Source: Ruminococcus sp. (GTDB lineage Bacteria; Bacillota; Clostridia; Oscillospirales; Ruminococcaceae). Taken from it: 51,519 bases of DNA. Of this stretch, positions 25,877 through 35,472 are shown in pieces. The notes under the pieces are model-generated. The model was not told the DNA's origin and ran no database searches. It saw only the letters and a list, made by a program, of their open reading frames with translations. Each line of letters opens with the position of its first letter. The stretch's first letter is position 1. The stretch spans positions 1 through 51,519 of the forward strand of contig JAFXEJ010000093.1 in the NCBI GenBank assembly GCA_017513795.1, in the 5' to 3' direction. The position numbers were made by a program, and so were the translations under genes.

Positions 25877-26676
25877 AGCTGAAAAAATATCTTGCCCTTA
25901 CCCGTGCCGGTATTCTGGAATCGTTTCAATACCGTATGGCAATGCTCGTAATGGTTGCCGGAAATCTGCTGTACCTGACAGTAGTTTACTTCTTCTGGAA
26001 GGCTGTATATGCGTCAGCCGGAACCAGCGTTGTAAATGGCATGACATTTTCCGACACACTGATTTATCTTGTACTTGCGACTGCTCTGTTCAATTTCATG
26101 GAGATGTATACAGTATGGGAAATAGGGCGCAATATCCAGTCCGGAAAAATCGTGCTTGATCTCCTTAAACCGATGCGGTTCCGAAGTTTTCTGTTCTGGT
26201 CATATTCCGGATCATTTGTGACGCAGTTTTTCTTTACCTTTCTGCCGACATTTATCATTGTCTGCATAGTCACAAACGGAGCTGTTCCGCTCGGAATAAA
26301 TCTCCTGTATTTCGCAGTATCCGTAGTCATGGCTGTCATAATCAACTATGCAATCGACTTCATGACAGGTACTATTTGTCTTTACACAGAATCAATATGG
26401 GGAATCAACATCATGAAGCAGGTTATAGTTCTTCTGCTTTCCGGAGCGAATATACCGATTGCATTTTTTCCGGATACGATGAAAACAATTGTCGGATATC
26501 TACCGTTCAAGTCGATATACAATACGCCATTAACAATACTTCTGGAGAAAAATCCTGATATTACAGTAGTTGCTGAAGCTCTGGGAATACAGCTTTTCTG
26601 GTGTATAGCACTGCTTATTCTCAGCAGTCTGTTCTGGAAAGTGTCTCTCCGGAAAATCACAGTGAACGGAGGGTGA
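25873..26676 (+). CDS. ABC-2 family transporter permease 1 (PF06182-like)
   Basis: The 267-residue polytopic protein has about six helices. It begins LKKYLALTRAGILESFQYRMAM and contains GRNIQSGKIVLDLLKPM, a conserved feature of this permease family just after helix 2. Later segments (SVVMAVIINYAIDFMTGTICLY and PFKSIYNTPLTILLE) also fit. It pairs with the next permease to form a heterodimeric membrane channel driven by the upstream ATPase. Its start overlaps the ATPase stop, so the two are translationally coupled. Confidence 0.85.
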   Translation: MKLKKYLALTRAGILESFQYRMAMLVMVAGNLLYLTVVYFFWKAVYASAGTSVVNGMTFSDTLIYLVLATALFNFMEMYTVWEIGRNIQSGKIVLDLLKPMRFRSFLFWSYSGSFVTQFFFTFLPTFIIVCIVTNGAVPLGINLLYFAVSVVMAVIINYAIDFMTGTICLYTESIWGINIMKQVIVLLLSGANIPIAFFPDTMKTIVGYLPFKSIYNTPLTILLEKNPDITVVAEALGIQLFWCIALLILSSLFWKVSLRKITVNGG

Positions 26677-26679
26677 GCC

Positions 26680-27483
26680 ATGAAAAGAAAAAATCTGCGG
26701 TTTTATTTCAGGATATACAGAAAGATTCTTGCACAGGATCTCAAAAGTAAAATGAGCTATCGTGCGGATTTCATTATCTCAACGATCGGAATGATATGTA
26801 CAAACATTGCTGGATTTATAAGTTTCTGGATATTATTCAGAAGTTTTCCGGAGGTAAACGGCTGGAGCTACCATGAAATTCTGTTTTTATACGGATTTTC
26901 ACTTGTTTCCCTGACGCCTGTACAATGCTTCTTTGACAATAACTGGAGTCTGAGAATGTATGTATATTCCGGCGATTTCATCAAATACTGCTTCCGTCCG
27001 ATAAATCTGTTTTTCTATTATCAATCGGAGGTCTTTGATGTGAAGGGATTAGGACAGTTTGCTTTCGGAATTGGAACTATCATCTATTCGTGGAGTAAAA
27101 TAGGACTTCCGCTGACGTTCCTGATGGTAATAAAAATGATAATATTCCTCATTACAGCGTCGCTTATAATGATTGCTGTCATGAATGCCGCTGCGGCAAC
27201 ATGTTTCTGGATCACAAATTCGTTCTATGTAATGGATCTTGCACTCAAATTCAAGGATTACGCAAGATATCCGATAACAATATTCAGTCCTGTTTTCAGA
27301 TTCATTTTCACATTCGTGATGCCGATAGCATTTATTGCATATTATCCGAGTCTTGTTATACTTCGTCCGGATGAGATACCGCTTCTCTCATGGCTGTCAC
27401 CGCTGTTCGGATGCTTATTCTTCTGGCTTAGCTATAAATTCTGGATGTACGGTGCAATGAAATACAGCGGTACAGGATCATAA
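26680..27483 (+). CDS. ABC-2 family transporter permease 2 (PF06182-like)
   Basis: The second 267-residue permease has a similar layout: RIYRKILAQDLKSKMSYRADFIIS at the N terminus, then FWILFRSF, EILFLYGFSLVSLTP, and YSGDFIKYCFRPINLFF, the equivalent of the GKIVLDLLKP motif of its partner. About six helices are visible. A GGAGGGTGAGCC site precedes ATG 26680, 3 nt after the first permease stop. It is the last gene of the operon before a strong terminator. Confidence 0.85.
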   Translation: MKRKNLRFYFRIYRKILAQDLKSKMSYRADFIISTIGMICTNIAGFISFWILFRSFPEVNGWSYHEILFLYGFSLVSLTPVQCFFDNNWSLRMYVYSGDFIKYCFRPINLFFYYQSEVFDVKGLGQFAFGIGTIIYSWSKIGLPLTFLMVIKMIIFLITASLIMIAVMNAAAATCFWITNSFYVMDLALKFKDYARYPITIFSPVFRFIFTFVMPIAFIAYYPSLVILRPDEIPLLSWLSPLFGCLFFWLSYKFWMYGAMKYSGTGS

Positions 27484-27490
27484 CCGAGAA

Positions 27491-27524
27491 AAAAAGCCGA
27501 TCACAATCAAGTGATCGGCTTTTT
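27491..27524 (+). terminator. Bidirectional terminator between ABC operon and LUD gene
   Basis: AGCCGATCAC (27495-27504), 6-nt loop, GTGATCGGCT (27511-27520), flanked by A5 on the left and T4 on the right. It can end both convergent transcripts. Confidence 0.9.
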
Positions 27525-27532
27525 ACTATGTA

Positions 27533-28204
27533 TTAATATCCGAGTTCTTCTGCAACGATTATTACTTTTATACGTCCCTTGTGACGCTGCTGAGCAGAGA
27601 TGAGATAATTGCAGCAGATTCTTCCATCACCGGAACAACCGTCGCTCATCTGATGATCTGGCTTTGAAAGAGAAATACAATTGCCTGTTTCCTTACAGTA
27701 AGTAGGGCAGTCAAGACGCACACAATTTGGTGGAGCCGCTTCGGTTTTTACACGAAGTTCAGCTTCTTTAAGGTCGGAAACGATCTTGTTGTATCCTGCA
27801 ATTATGATAACGGAATCAGGTCCGAAAGCAATTGCAGCAATTCTGTTGCTGTTGCCATCTACGTTGTAAAGTACACCGTCCTCAGTTATTGCATTTGTGC
27901 TGGAAATGTATACATCTGCTGAAAATGCAGATCTGTAGATTTCCTTGATTTCCTCAGGAGTCTGAGCTTTTGAACGGTCGAGATATTTATAGTCAGGGGA
28001 GGAGATAAGCTCTCTTATTCCGCATTCAGCCATTGAAACTGAGCCGCCGTGAGTTATAACATCGCCTTTTTTTATAAGGGATTTTACAATTTCAGGAACT
28101 TCTTCTTTAGATTTGGCGAAGTAGAATTCCATATTGTTTTTCTTGAGATTTTCGCCGACTTTGTTAATACGTTTTTCAATAATGATCTGTTTATTGATAT
28201 CCAT
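27533..28204 (-). CDS. LUD-domain (LutC/DUF162-type) protein
   Basis: The 223-residue cytosolic protein shows GDVITHGGSVSMAECGIRELI, SAFSADVYISSTNAITEDGVLYNVDGNSNRIAAIAFGP and VIIIAGYNKIVSDLKEA, the core of the LUD family. The C-terminal region has eight closely spaced cysteines (NCVRLDCPTYCKETGNC, then DGCSGDGRICC), suggesting a metal or iron-sulfur site, and ends IIVAEELGY. LutC belongs to the L-lactate utilisation complex, but lutA and lutB are absent here. Stand-alone members of this type are common in Clostridia and uncharacterised. GGAGGAT precedes ATG 28204. Confidence 0.87.
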   Translation of the reverse strand: MDINKQIIIEKRINKVGENLKKNNMEFYFAKSKEEVPEIVKSLIKKGDVITHGGSVSMAECGIRELISSPDYKYLDRSKAQTPEEIKEIYRSAFSADVYISSTNAITEDGVLYNVDGNSNRIAAIAFGPDSVIIIAGYNKIVSDLKEAELRVKTEAAPPNCVRLDCPTYCKETGNCISLSKPDHQMSDGCSGDGRICCNYLISAQQRHKGRIKVIIVAEELGY

Positions 28205-28240
28205 TGGTATCCTCCTGATTTGTGTAAATATTCAAAATAT

Positions 28241-28261
28241 GCGGGACTGAATCAGTCCCGC
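28241..28261 (-). terminator. Hairpin terminator downstream of hpf
   Basis: GCGGGACTGA and TCAGTCCCGC (28241-28250 and 28252-28261) pair almost without a gap, so the effective stem is about 8-9 bp. On the minus strand ATATTTT follows. Confidence 0.75.
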
Positions 28262-28273
28262 AGTGTTTTTTGA

Positions 28274-28801
28274 TTAGTCGTTGTCGGGTTCCAGAACAGC
28301 GTAATTCTCATCATCACGCTTGTAAACAACGTTTGTTTCGCCAGTTTCGGCATTAATAAACATAAAGAATTTATGACCAAGCATATTCATCTGAAGAATA
28401 GCTTCATTGATATCCATAGGCTTCATCTTGAATTTCTTATGTCTGATTACCTCATAATCTGATGCTTCAGCTACAGGCTCAGCAAAAGCCTCCTTGAAAG
28501 CTGTATCTTTAAGCTTCTTTTCGATCTTTGTCTTGTTCTTACGGATCTGTCTTACAATCTTATCTATAGCATCATCAAGAGCTACCATTTTGTCTTCAGT
28601 TTTGCACTCAGCACGGAAGATCATGCTGTTATATTTTACTGTAAGCTCAAGCTGGATAAGGTTTTTGTGTTCTGTAATAACAATTTTAGCATCGGCGTCG
28701 TCACCGAAGAATTTGCTCAGTCTTGAGTCAATTCTCAGGGGAGCTTGTTCAGAGAAGTTCTGCGGAATCTGCATTTTTTTAGCTGTGATAATTGTTTTCA
28801 T
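28274..28801 (-). CDS. hpf: Ribosome hibernation promoting factor, long form
   Basis: The 175-residue protein binds the 30S subunit and dimerises 70S ribosomes into inactive 100S particles. The N-terminal S30AE domain (about 1-100) covers AKKMQIPQNFSEQAPLRI, LELTVKYNSMIFRAECKTEDKMVALDDAIDKIVRQIRKNKTKIEK. The C-terminal dimerisation domain (about 115-170) reads YEVIRHKKFKMKPMDINEAILQMNMLGHKFFMFINAETGETNVVYKR. That pair defines the long HPF of Firmicutes. It is monocistronic with its own promoter and terminator, which fits growth-phase control. Confidence 0.95.
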   Translation of the reverse strand: MKTIITAKKMQIPQNFSEQAPLRIDSRLSKFFGDDADAKIVITEHKNLIQLELTVKYNSMIFRAECKTEDKMVALDDAIDKIVRQIRKNKTKIEKKLKDTAFKEAFAEPVAEASDYEVIRHKKFKMKPMDINEAILQMNMLGHKFFMFINAETGETNVVYKRDDENYAVLEPDND

Positions 28802-28877
28802 AATTCGTCCTCCTTATTCAGAGCAGAGATCAATAAAAATATATAGTTTTTTTATGAGTATCTGCCTTTATGTTTAC

Positions 28878-28906
28878 ATTATACCATATAACCAGACGAT
28901 TTACAA
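28878..28906 (-). promoter_or_regulatory. Sigma-A promoter of hpf
   Basis: On the minus strand TTGTAA (28901-28906), 17-nt spacer, TATAAT (28878-28883). It gives a leader of about 70 nt before the hpf start codon. Confidence 0.8.
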
Positions 28907-28963
28907 GTATTTTTGTGAAATTTGTTTAATTCGTATATTTCAAACACTTACATTTGTTTAATT

Positions 28964-30328
28964 TTACGAATATGTTTCACTGAGGGAATCAAGCATAACT
29001 TTTGCTATGGATTCTGTTTTGACAGATGTATTATTTTTGTCTTCAAGGAGAATACAGAAAGCAATCGGAAAATCCTTATCCTCTACAAATCCGACAAGCA
29101 GGGAATTTTCATTTCTACCTTCATTTACCTGAGCAGTACCGCTTTTTACGCCGATTGTATAGCCGCTTATCAGACTGCTGTAATTGTTTTCTCCGTTTGT
29201 AAGGAGAATCTGCTTGGTGGTGCTGGCAGTATTGGATGAGAAAATTCTGTCGCTGAATTCAGTTTCAACCGAGTAGTTTTCCTTGCCGTTTACATCTGTC
29301 GTATAGCTGATAAGATATGGCATGGTCATTTTTCCTGTTTCGTTAGCGATAGCACTCTGCCACATCATAAGCTGTATAGGGCTAACGAGTGTATCTCCCT
29401 GACCTATGCATCCCCACTGGGTCTTAAATTCATACGGGTCATTCAGTGTAGTCGAAGCCTTGTCACATTTGATACCGTCAATATCAAAATAGCCGCAGTT
29501 GTCGTCATTGATAGTATAACCCATTTCCTTATATATACTCTTGATTTTTTTCAAAGGGAAATCCTCATCTTCTACAAGCTGTGCAAAGAACGGGTTACAG
29601 CTGTTTTCTACAGCCTGTTGGATATTCTGTTCTCCGTGTCCGTAAATATTGTGGCAGTCGATATTGTTGCCGCCCTTATTTTCATATGTTCCCGAACATG
29701 AAAAGCTTTTTGAAAAAAGTGTATCGGCGCCCATGATTTCAAGAGCTGCGATAACTGTAGAAACCTTCTGCGTAGAACCTGGAACGGTTCTGTACATATT
29801 TTTTGACATAAGAGTTCCTGAACGTAACTCCTCAATATTTTCGTAACCCTTAGTGACATCAATAGAGGGGAGACTTGTACATATCAGTATTTCGCCTGTT
29901 TTATAGTTGTATGCAACAGCACATCCATCCTGACCGTAGAACGCATCATATACTTTACGATTTGCCTCATGATCGAGAGTTGTATGAATTGAAGCCTTTC
30001 CGCCGCTGCTTACAAGACCGCTGTTAAAGCTGTAGTTATTAAGGCGTTTGATATTCCTTGATACAAGAGTATTGGTCATCTGACCATTATCATCACCAAT
30101 AAGATTTCCGACATCAATCAGATAATTATCCTCAAATTCAGTTTTTCCCGAACCGTCAAAAAGAACATCACCGTTTCGGTCGTATACTTTACCCAGACTC
30201 AGATCGTCGGAATTCATCATATAAAAAGAGGATTCACGATAAATTTTTACAACAAGAGCCACCATTCCAATTATAAAAAGTATCAGAACAAGGCTCATTA
30301 ATCCCTGACATCTTTTAATGCTTTTCAA
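28964..30328 (-). CDS. Class B penicillin-binding protein (transpeptidase)
   Basis: The 454-residue protein has a cytosolic tip, one helix (about 10-28) and an extracellular transpeptidase domain that cross-links peptidoglycan. The catalytic triplets are SxxK at Ser185 (PGSTQK), SxN at Ser243 (ENSCN) and KTG-type at 395 (GVKSGTAQ). VYDRNGDVLF resembles the usual class B N-terminal region. It is shorter than typical FtsI, like the PbpA class of Actinobacteria. The start is TTG at 30328, overlapping the SEDS stop (TTGA), with GGAGGG upstream. Pairing with SEDS indicates a bipartite wall synthase. Confidence 0.92.
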   Translation of the reverse strand: MKSIKRCQGLMSLVLILFIIGMVALVVKIYRESSFYMMNSDDLSLGKVYDRNGDVLFDGSGKTEFEDNYLIDVGNLIGDDNGQMTNTLVSRNIKRLNNYSFNSGLVSSGGKASIHTTLDHEANRKVYDAFYGQDGCAVAYNYKTGEILICTSLPSIDVTKGYENIEELRSGTLMSKNMYRTVPGSTQKVSTVIAALEIMGADTLFSKSFSCSGTYENKGGNNIDCHNIYGHGEQNIQQAVENSCNPFFAQLVEDEDFPLKKIKSIYKEMGYTINDDNCGYFDIDGIKCDKASTTLNDPYEFKTQWGCIGQGDTLVSPIQLMMWQSAIANETGKMTMPYLISYTTDVNGKENYSVETEFSDRIFSSNTASTTKQILLTNGENNYSSLISGYTIGVKSGTAQVNEGRNENSLLVGFVEDKDFPIAFCILLEDKNNTSVKTESIAKVMLDSLSETYS

Positions 30329-31644
30329 TATGATTCCCTCCTCGGAATGTACTGCTGCTGCGGATAATTTACGGGCTGAACAGACTTTTTCTTTTTGGGT
30401 TTTTTAGTCTGTACAAAAACAGGAGACTGACAAGCAATAAGCATTCCAGCCATCAGACCGCTGACCATAAGCGAACTTCCGCCGGACGAAATAAATGGGA
30501 TAGTTACGCCGGTAAATGGTATCATATTGCATGAACCAAATATATTAAGTGCCATCTGAACTGCAAATGAAGCGCAGATTCCTGTTGCCATCGTAGCATG
30601 AAAATATGAGCGTGGCGGATTTATAAGCGGAATCATGACTATAATGAGTATCACAAATACCATCATAAGAGCATAAAGGAGTCCCCATTCTTCTGAAATT
30701 GTAGCAAAAACGATATCATTATCATGAGCAAATATGTTATGGAGATATCCATGTCCCGGACCTTTTCCGAACCATCCGCCATTTGCGATACCAATAAGAG
30801 CCTGAGACTGCTGATAACCGCCGCCAGACTGATCGCTCCATATATCAACATGAAGTCTGTCCTGAACATAAGACGGAGCAAATTTTATTCCGATAATAGC
30901 TACAACGAGAAGTACTGCTCCTGCGGCGATAAGCTTATTTTTTGAGAATTTTGCCTTTGGGTAGCATATTCTGAGAAGAAATCCACAAGCATATATTGCA
31001 ACAAAAGTAGGCAGACTGCCAAGATCACGACACCACCACTGAAGGAGAAAAATCATTGCCATAAGTCCGAATAAAGCGAAATTCTCATAAACAACATGGA
31101 ATTTCAGTATCTTGTGTTTATTCTGCTGTTCAGCAATTGAAGTTGCACAGGCAAGAACAAACAGCGGCTTCATAAATTCTGACGGCTGTATAGTGATAGG
31201 TCCGAGAGAAATCCACATGCTTCTTGAACCGGTAAGAGTAAGAATCACTATCATAAGTATTCCTATACCGATGTAGAAATATTTTTTCTGTTGCTGAAGC
31301 CATTTATGATTGCGGCAGAGTATATATCCGACACGGCATGAAGCGAGAGCAACTATACAAGTAATATAATGCTTCACAGATAGCCGGACACCACCAAAGC
31401 ACGACTGAAAGATAACACTCATATTAAGGAGAAGTATCAGCAGAAAATCTATAGCGTATGTATTCTGCTTGAAAAAAAGCATAGCCATGAAATATACAAC
31501 ATCAAGAAAAATAACTGCTGCTGATAGAATAATTACGCTGCCTACGCCAGAATAATTTCCGTTGAAGAAAATATTGAGGAGCATTCCGATGTGAGCTATA
31601 AGGACAAAAAGAGCTGAAAAAACATATGTCATTTTATTGCTCAT
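30325..31644 (-). CDS. SEDS-family peptidoglycan glycosyltransferase (FtsW/RodA-like)
   Basis: The 439-residue polytopic protein polymerises lipid II. Key SEDS features are ITIQPSEFMKPLFVLACA, LLQWWCRDLGSLPTFVAIYACGF, GYQQSQALIGIANGGWFGKGPGHG, DNDIVFATISEEWGLLY (the conserved periplasmic region) and GVTIPFISSGGSSLMVSGLM near the C terminus. The short basic tail (KKPKKKKSV) is cytosolic. The next gene encodes its class B PBP partner, with overlapping stop and start. Whether it serves division, elongation or sporulation cannot be read from sequence. Confidence 0.92.
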   Translation of the reverse strand: MSNKMTYVFSALFVLIAHIGMLLNIFFNGNYSGVGSVIILSAAVIFLDVVYFMAMLFFKQNTYAIDFLLILLLNMSVIFQSCFGGVRLSVKHYITCIVALASCRVGYILCRNHKWLQQQKKYFYIGIGILMIVILTLTGSRSMWISLGPITIQPSEFMKPLFVLACATSIAEQQNKHKILKFHVVYENFALFGLMAMIFLLQWWCRDLGSLPTFVAIYACGFLLRICYPKAKFSKNKLIAAGAVLLVVAIIGIKFAPSYVQDRLHVDIWSDQSGGGYQQSQALIGIANGGWFGKGPGHGYLHNIFAHDNDIVFATISEEWGLLYALMMVFVILIIVMIPLINPPRSYFHATMATGICASFAVQMALNIFGSCNMIPFTGVTIPFISSGGSSLMVSGLMAGMLIACQSPVFVQTKKPKKKKSVQPVNYPQQQYIPRRESY

Positions 31645-31645
31645 A

Positions 31646-32056
31646 TCAGTTCACTCCTTTCCTTCTGAAAACAAGACGTCTGTTTCCAAGCTTGATAACG
31701 TCATTTTCCCTGAGCTGAATAGTTTTTATGAGATTTCCGTTAACGAAAATTCCGGATTTAGAGCCGATATCAGTTATTGTCCATACGCCGTTTGAAACAG
31801 TCATTATAGCGTGATATCGAGAAACAGAAAGATCGGGCAGTCTTATATCTGCGGAAGCGTGTCTACCGATAAGTATTTCATCGCAGTCAAGCGGATAGCT
31901 AACACTGTAATCAGCGAGCTCCATGAAACTCGTCATTCTGTTCCATCGTTTTTTTCCGGTATTTCGTTCCTGATAGGCAGTAAGAATAAGTACAAGTGCG
32001 CATATATCGAGTGATGCAGCTGCAACTGCACATAATACAAGATTAAGAGTATTCAA
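31646..32056 (-). CDS. FHA-domain membrane protein
   Basis: The 136-residue protein has an N-terminal membrane helix (about 3-25) and a cytosolic forkhead-associated domain (about 60-135). The FHA core shows ILIGRHASADIRLPDLSVSRYHAIMTV, ITDIGSKSGIFVNGNLI and GNRRLVFRR, so the GR, SRxH and SxNG phosphothreonine-binding positions are intact. It probably senses Ser/Thr kinase signalling and recruits the SEDS-PBP pair, as FhaA/FhaB do near rodA-pbpA in Actinobacteria. It heads the operon, with AGGTGTCC upstream of its ATG. Confidence 0.88.
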   Translation of the reverse strand: MNTLNLVLCAVAAASLDICALVLILTAYQERNTGKKRWNRMTSFMELADYSVSYPLDCDEILIGRHASADIRLPDLSVSRYHAIMTVSNGVWTITDIGSKSGIFVNGNLIKTIQLRENDVIKLGNRRLVFRRKGVN

Positions 32057-32086
32057 CAGGACACCTCCAATTTTAATCTGTTATCA

Positions 32087-32115
32087 ATTATACCATAATA
32101 AGGAAATTAATGCAA
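32087..32115 (-). promoter_or_regulatory. Sigma-A promoter of the FHA-SEDS-PBP operon
   Basis: On the minus strand TTGCAT (32110-32115), 17-nt spacer, TATAAT (32087-32092). It lies about 30 nt upstream of the FHA gene. Confidence 0.8.
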
Positions 32116-32164
32116 CCTTTGAGGTAAGTTATTCAACTAATTGTCACGTTTGAGTAATAAAAAT

Positions 32165-32186
32165 ACCGGAGATGTTACTCTCCGGT
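32165..32186 (-). terminator. Terminator after ftsH
   Basis: ACCGGAGA (32165-32172) pairs with TCTCCGGT (32179-32186), with a 6-nt loop. On the minus strand TATTTTTATT follows. It ends the long rnj-ftsH transcript. Confidence 0.85.
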
Positions 32187-32199
32187 AAAATTTTTCAGA

Positions 32200-34101
32200 T
32201 TAAATCTGTGTATCATCAGTGGCATCGCTGTCGGTATTCTGCTGAGCATCAACAAGAATATCTTCTGTTATTTCGCCCTTCATGAGCTTATCAAAATCTG
32301 CACCGTCGATTTTTTCAAATTTAAGCAGATATTTTGCAAGAAGGTGAAGCTTATCAATGTTGTTTCTGAGGATATCAGCACAATCATTATATGCTTTTTC
32401 AATGATATGCTTAACTTCCTCATCAATCTGAGCGGCAACAGCCTCGCTGTAATTTCTTGTATGACCGTAATCCTTACCAAGGAATACTTCATCATTGTCA
32501 GAGCCGTATACGACTGTTCCAAGCTTTTTGGAAAAACCGTATTTAGTAACCATGTTGCGTGCCGTATTTGTAGCTCTTTCGATATCGTTGGAAGCACCAG
32601 TACAGATATCATCAAGGATGAGTTCTTCTGCAACACGTCCGCCAAGAAGCATAACGATATTTTCTCTCATCTGATTTCTTGAAACGTGCTGATCGTTTGA
32701 ATCAGGTCTTGTAACTGTAAGTCCGGCAGCCATTCCACGCTGAATTATAGTTACCTGATGAACCTTATCCTGAGTAGGAAGATTATATGCGGCAACTGCG
32801 TGACCTGCTTCATGGTATGCAGTAACACGTCTGTCGTGTTCTGAAACGATTCTTGACTTCTTTTCAGGACCGGCGATAACTTTCATTGTAGCTTCTTCGA
32901 TATCCTTTTCAGTGATAGCCATTTTACCGTTTCTTGCAGCAAGAAGTGCAGCTTCATTAAGAAGATTTTCGAGATCCGCACCAGTAAATCCCTGAGTAGT
33001 CTGAGCAATGATTTTAAGATCAACGTCAGGGGAGAGCGGCTTGTTTTTCGCATGAACTTTGAGGATTTCCTCACGTCCCTTGACATCCGGATAACCAACA
33101 ACTATCTGTCTGTCGAAACGTCCCGGTCTGAGAAGCGCCGGATCAAGGATATCACGTCTGTTAGTAGCAGCGATGATAATTACGCTTTCGTTTCCAGTGA
33201 AACCATCCATTTCAACGAGAAGCTGGTTAAGAGTCTGTTCACGTTCATCGTGACCACCGCCGAGACCAGCACCTCTGTGACGGCCTACGGCATCAATTTC
33301 GTCGATGAAGATTATTGCCGGAGCGTGCTTTTTAGCCTGTTCAAAGAGATCTCTTACACGGGAAGCACCGACGCCGACGAACATTTCCACGAAGTCTGAA
33401 CCGGAGATCGGGAAGAAAGGACATCCAGCCTCACCAGCGACTGCTCTTGCAAGGAGAGTCTTACCAGTTCCGGGAGGGCCTAAAAGGAGAACACCTTTCG
33501 GAACCTTAGCACCGATATCCTTGTATTTGTTCGGATTTTTAAGGAAGTCAACAATTTCTTCAAGCTCCTGTTTTTCCTCGTCAGCACCTGCAACGTCGTT
33601 GAAGGTTGCCTTACGGGCATTAGCCTGATTTTTGAGATTAGCCTTGCCGAAGGAAGAATATTTTCCGCCTCCGCCGCTTTGTCTCATCATGAAATAGAGT
33701 ATTGCACAGCCCAGAAGTACTGTTACTATTACAGGAATCAGTGAATAGATCCATGAACGGTCAGTTATCTTGATAAGATTTTCCTTGATAGGTTCTTCAT
33801 CATGATACTTTTTGTTGTACTGTTCACGATAATCCTTTATATCCTCCATAAAGAGAGAAACATTAGGCACTTCGTATTTGTGTTCCTTATCGTCGCCTCT
33901 GAGCTTGTAGGTCAATTCACCTGTACCGAGATCAATTTCGTATTCGGAAACATTGTAGTTATCGAACTCAACCATGATCTCACTGTAATCTTTTTTGTCT
34001 GCATTCTTGGAAAGTCTTGAACTTACGAACCAGATGCATCCTATAGCGATAAAGATTATCAGCAAGTAGGTAAGTATGCCCTTATTCTTTTTTGGTGTCA
34101 A
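32200..34101 (-). CDS. ftsH: ATP-dependent zinc metalloprotease FtsH
   Basis: This membrane AAA+ protease removes damaged or unassembled membrane proteins. The 633-residue chain has an N-terminal helix (about 9-27), an extracytoplasmic domain, a second helix (about 118-138), the AAA module with Walker [14 protein letters not shown], Walker [13 protein letters not shown], the SRH region [19 protein letters not shown], and the zinc site HEAGH near residue 431 with [18 protein letters not shown] downstream. The start is TTG at 34101 with GGAGTGG upstream. It is the last gene of the rnj-ftsH operon, 31 nt after tilS. Confidence 0.96.
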   Translation of the reverse strand: MTPKKNKGILTYLLIIFIAIGCIWFVSSRLSKNADKKDYSEIMVEFDNYNVSEYEIDLGTGELTYKLRGDDKEHKYEVPNVSLFMEDIKDYREQYNKKYHDEEPIKENLIKITDRSWIYSLIPVIVTVLLGCAILYFMMRQSGGGGKYSSFGKANLKNQANARKATFNDVAGADEEKQELEEIVDFLKNPNKYKDIGAKVPKGVLLLGPPGTGKTLLARAVAGEAGCPFFPISGSDFVEMFVGVGASRVRDLFEQAKKHAPAIIFIDEIDAVGRHRGAGLGGGHDEREQTLNQLLVEMDGFTGNESVIIIAATNRRDILDPALLRPGRFDRQIVVGYPDVKGREEILKVHAKNKPLSPDVDLKIIAQTTQGFTGADLENLLNEAALLAARNGKMAITEKDIEEATMKVIAGPEKKSRIVSEHDRRVTAYHEAGHAVAAYNLPTQDKVHQVTIIQRGMAAGLTVTRPDSNDQHVSRNQMRENIVMLLGGRVAEELILDDICTGASNDIERATNTARNMVTKYGFSKKLGTVVYGSDNDEVFLGKDYGHTRNYSEAVAAQIDEEVKHIIEKAYNDCADILRNNIDKLHLLAKYLLKFEKIDGADFDKLMKGEITEDILVDAQQNTDSDATDDTQI

Positions 34102-34132
34102 TTAATCCACTCCATTCTGAACCAGCGGCTGA

Positions 34133-35470
34133 TTATATCCGCTTTATATTTATTTCAAGAAGCCGTACCGTACTTTCATCAGGTCTGACCCTGTCAGCCA
34201 CACCTATAGCTTCAGCGAAGATCGTTCCTTTTTCATCTTCGATGAAATGAAGGGTGTTCCGAAGCTCAGCCGATACATTTTCATTGATAAGCTTTTTTAC
34301 CGATGAGGTAAAATTTCTTCCGCAGAGCTGAATTTTATCTCCGAATCGTCTGTTGCGGATAACAGCTCTACCAAATATTTTATCATAATCAAGATAGTAA
34401 AATGTTAAATTTTTATGAACATTTTTAATTTTCCGCAAATTATCACAATTGACGATACGGCACTCCAGAATAATATCCGGAAAAATACTGTTTTCACCGA
34501 TAATTAGCTCTGAAGAAATCTCAGTATGTGTTTTTTTGTTGTCAGTTATAGTAATTCCGGCTGTTTTACCGTCGGAAATGAAATAAAAACTGCCATTAAG
34601 ATCAATTTTGCCGCCATTGCAAAGAATCCTGTCGCATTCGGTCAGCCTGTCATTTGAGTAGGGGAGACCGTTTTCACTGAGAAGCTCTGCAATGCATCTT
34701 CGCCTGATAACCTTATGGTATTTTTCAAGTCCTGTGAAGGAATTTCCGCTGCGGCATTTTTTCGCTGCTTCCCTGACAGAATCAGTGATAAAGCTGTTTT
34801 CATCCCTCAGTGTTTCAGAAGATCTCACGGTAGTTTTCACGACGGAACTGTTGATTTCTTCAAGCATCGGAATTATCCTGTGCCTTATTTTGTTTCGGGT
34901 GTAATCCAAAGTCAGGTTTGTACTGTCGGTGACGAAATCCTGATTTCGTGATTTCAGAAAATCTTCGATTTCACAGCGATTTACTTCAAGCAGTGGTCTT
35001 ACAATATTTCCACGGATAGGAGGTATTCCTGTCAGACCTTTAAGACCAGAACCTCTTGCAAGATTGAGAATGATAGTTTCAAGATTATCATTGGCATTGT
35101 GAGCCGTTGCGATTTTTTTTCCCTGAGAATGAGCTGAAAATATTTCATATCTAAGCTTGCGTGCCGCTTCTTCACATGATAAGGAGTGCTTTTGTGCAAA
35201 GGTATTGACATCCACACGTTCTGCTGTAAATCGAATACCATATTTTTCACAGAGACACTTGCAGAAACTCTCATCTCTGTCACTTTCAGCACCTCTCAAT
35301 GAATGATTGACGTGTATAGCTTCAACAGTGATTCCAAGCTGCTGACTGAGTTCGTTCAGTACAAGTAGGAGACATACACTGTCAGCACCGCCGGAAAGTC
35401 CGCAAACAACGGTATCACCGCTGCTCAGCATATTATTTTCTTCAATAAATCGGCAGATTTTTTCAAGCAT
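34133..35470 (-). CDS. tilS: tRNA(Ile)-lysidine synthetase
   Basis: TilS makes lysidine at C34 of the AUA-reading tRNA(Ile). The PP-loop SGGADSVCLLLVL is at residues 26-38. HVNHSLRGAESDRDE, ATAHNANDNLETIILNLARGSGLKGLTGIPP and IRPLLEV-type motifs (NIVRPLLEVNR) follow, then DSTNLTLDYTRNKIRH, which is diagnostic for TilS. The C-terminal domain (about 370-445) contains GDKIQLCGRNFTSSVKKLINE. At 445 residues it is the long form. It sits 2 nt after dnaB and 31 nt before ftsH, and the tilS-ftsH order is common in Firmicutes. Confidence 0.94.
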   Translation of the reverse strand: MLEKICRFIEENNMLSSGDTVVCGLSGGADSVCLLLVLNELSQQLGITVEAIHVNHSLRGAESDRDESFCKCLCEKYGIRFTAERVDVNTFAQKHSLSCEEAARKLRYEIFSAHSQGKKIATAHNANDNLETIILNLARGSGLKGLTGIPPIRGNIVRPLLEVNRCEIEDFLKSRNQDFVTDSTNLTLDYTRNKIRHRIIPMLEEINSSVVKTTVRSSETLRDENSFITDSVREAAKKCRSGNSFTGLEKYHKVIRRRCIAELLSENGLPYSNDRLTECDRILCNGGKIDLNGSFYFISDGKTAGITITDNKKTHTEISSELIIGENSIFPDIILECRIVNCDNLRKIKNVHKNLTFYYLDYDKIFGRAVIRNRRFGDKIQLCGRNFTSSVKKLINENVSAELRNTLHFIEDEKGTIFAEAIGVADRVRPDESTVRLLEINIKRI

Positions 35471-35472
35471 AA

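Noticed and set aside
27533-28204. Part of a lactate utilisation (lutABC) operon
   Set aside because: Only one LUD-domain gene is present, with no LutA or LutB neighbours and convergent unrelated genes.
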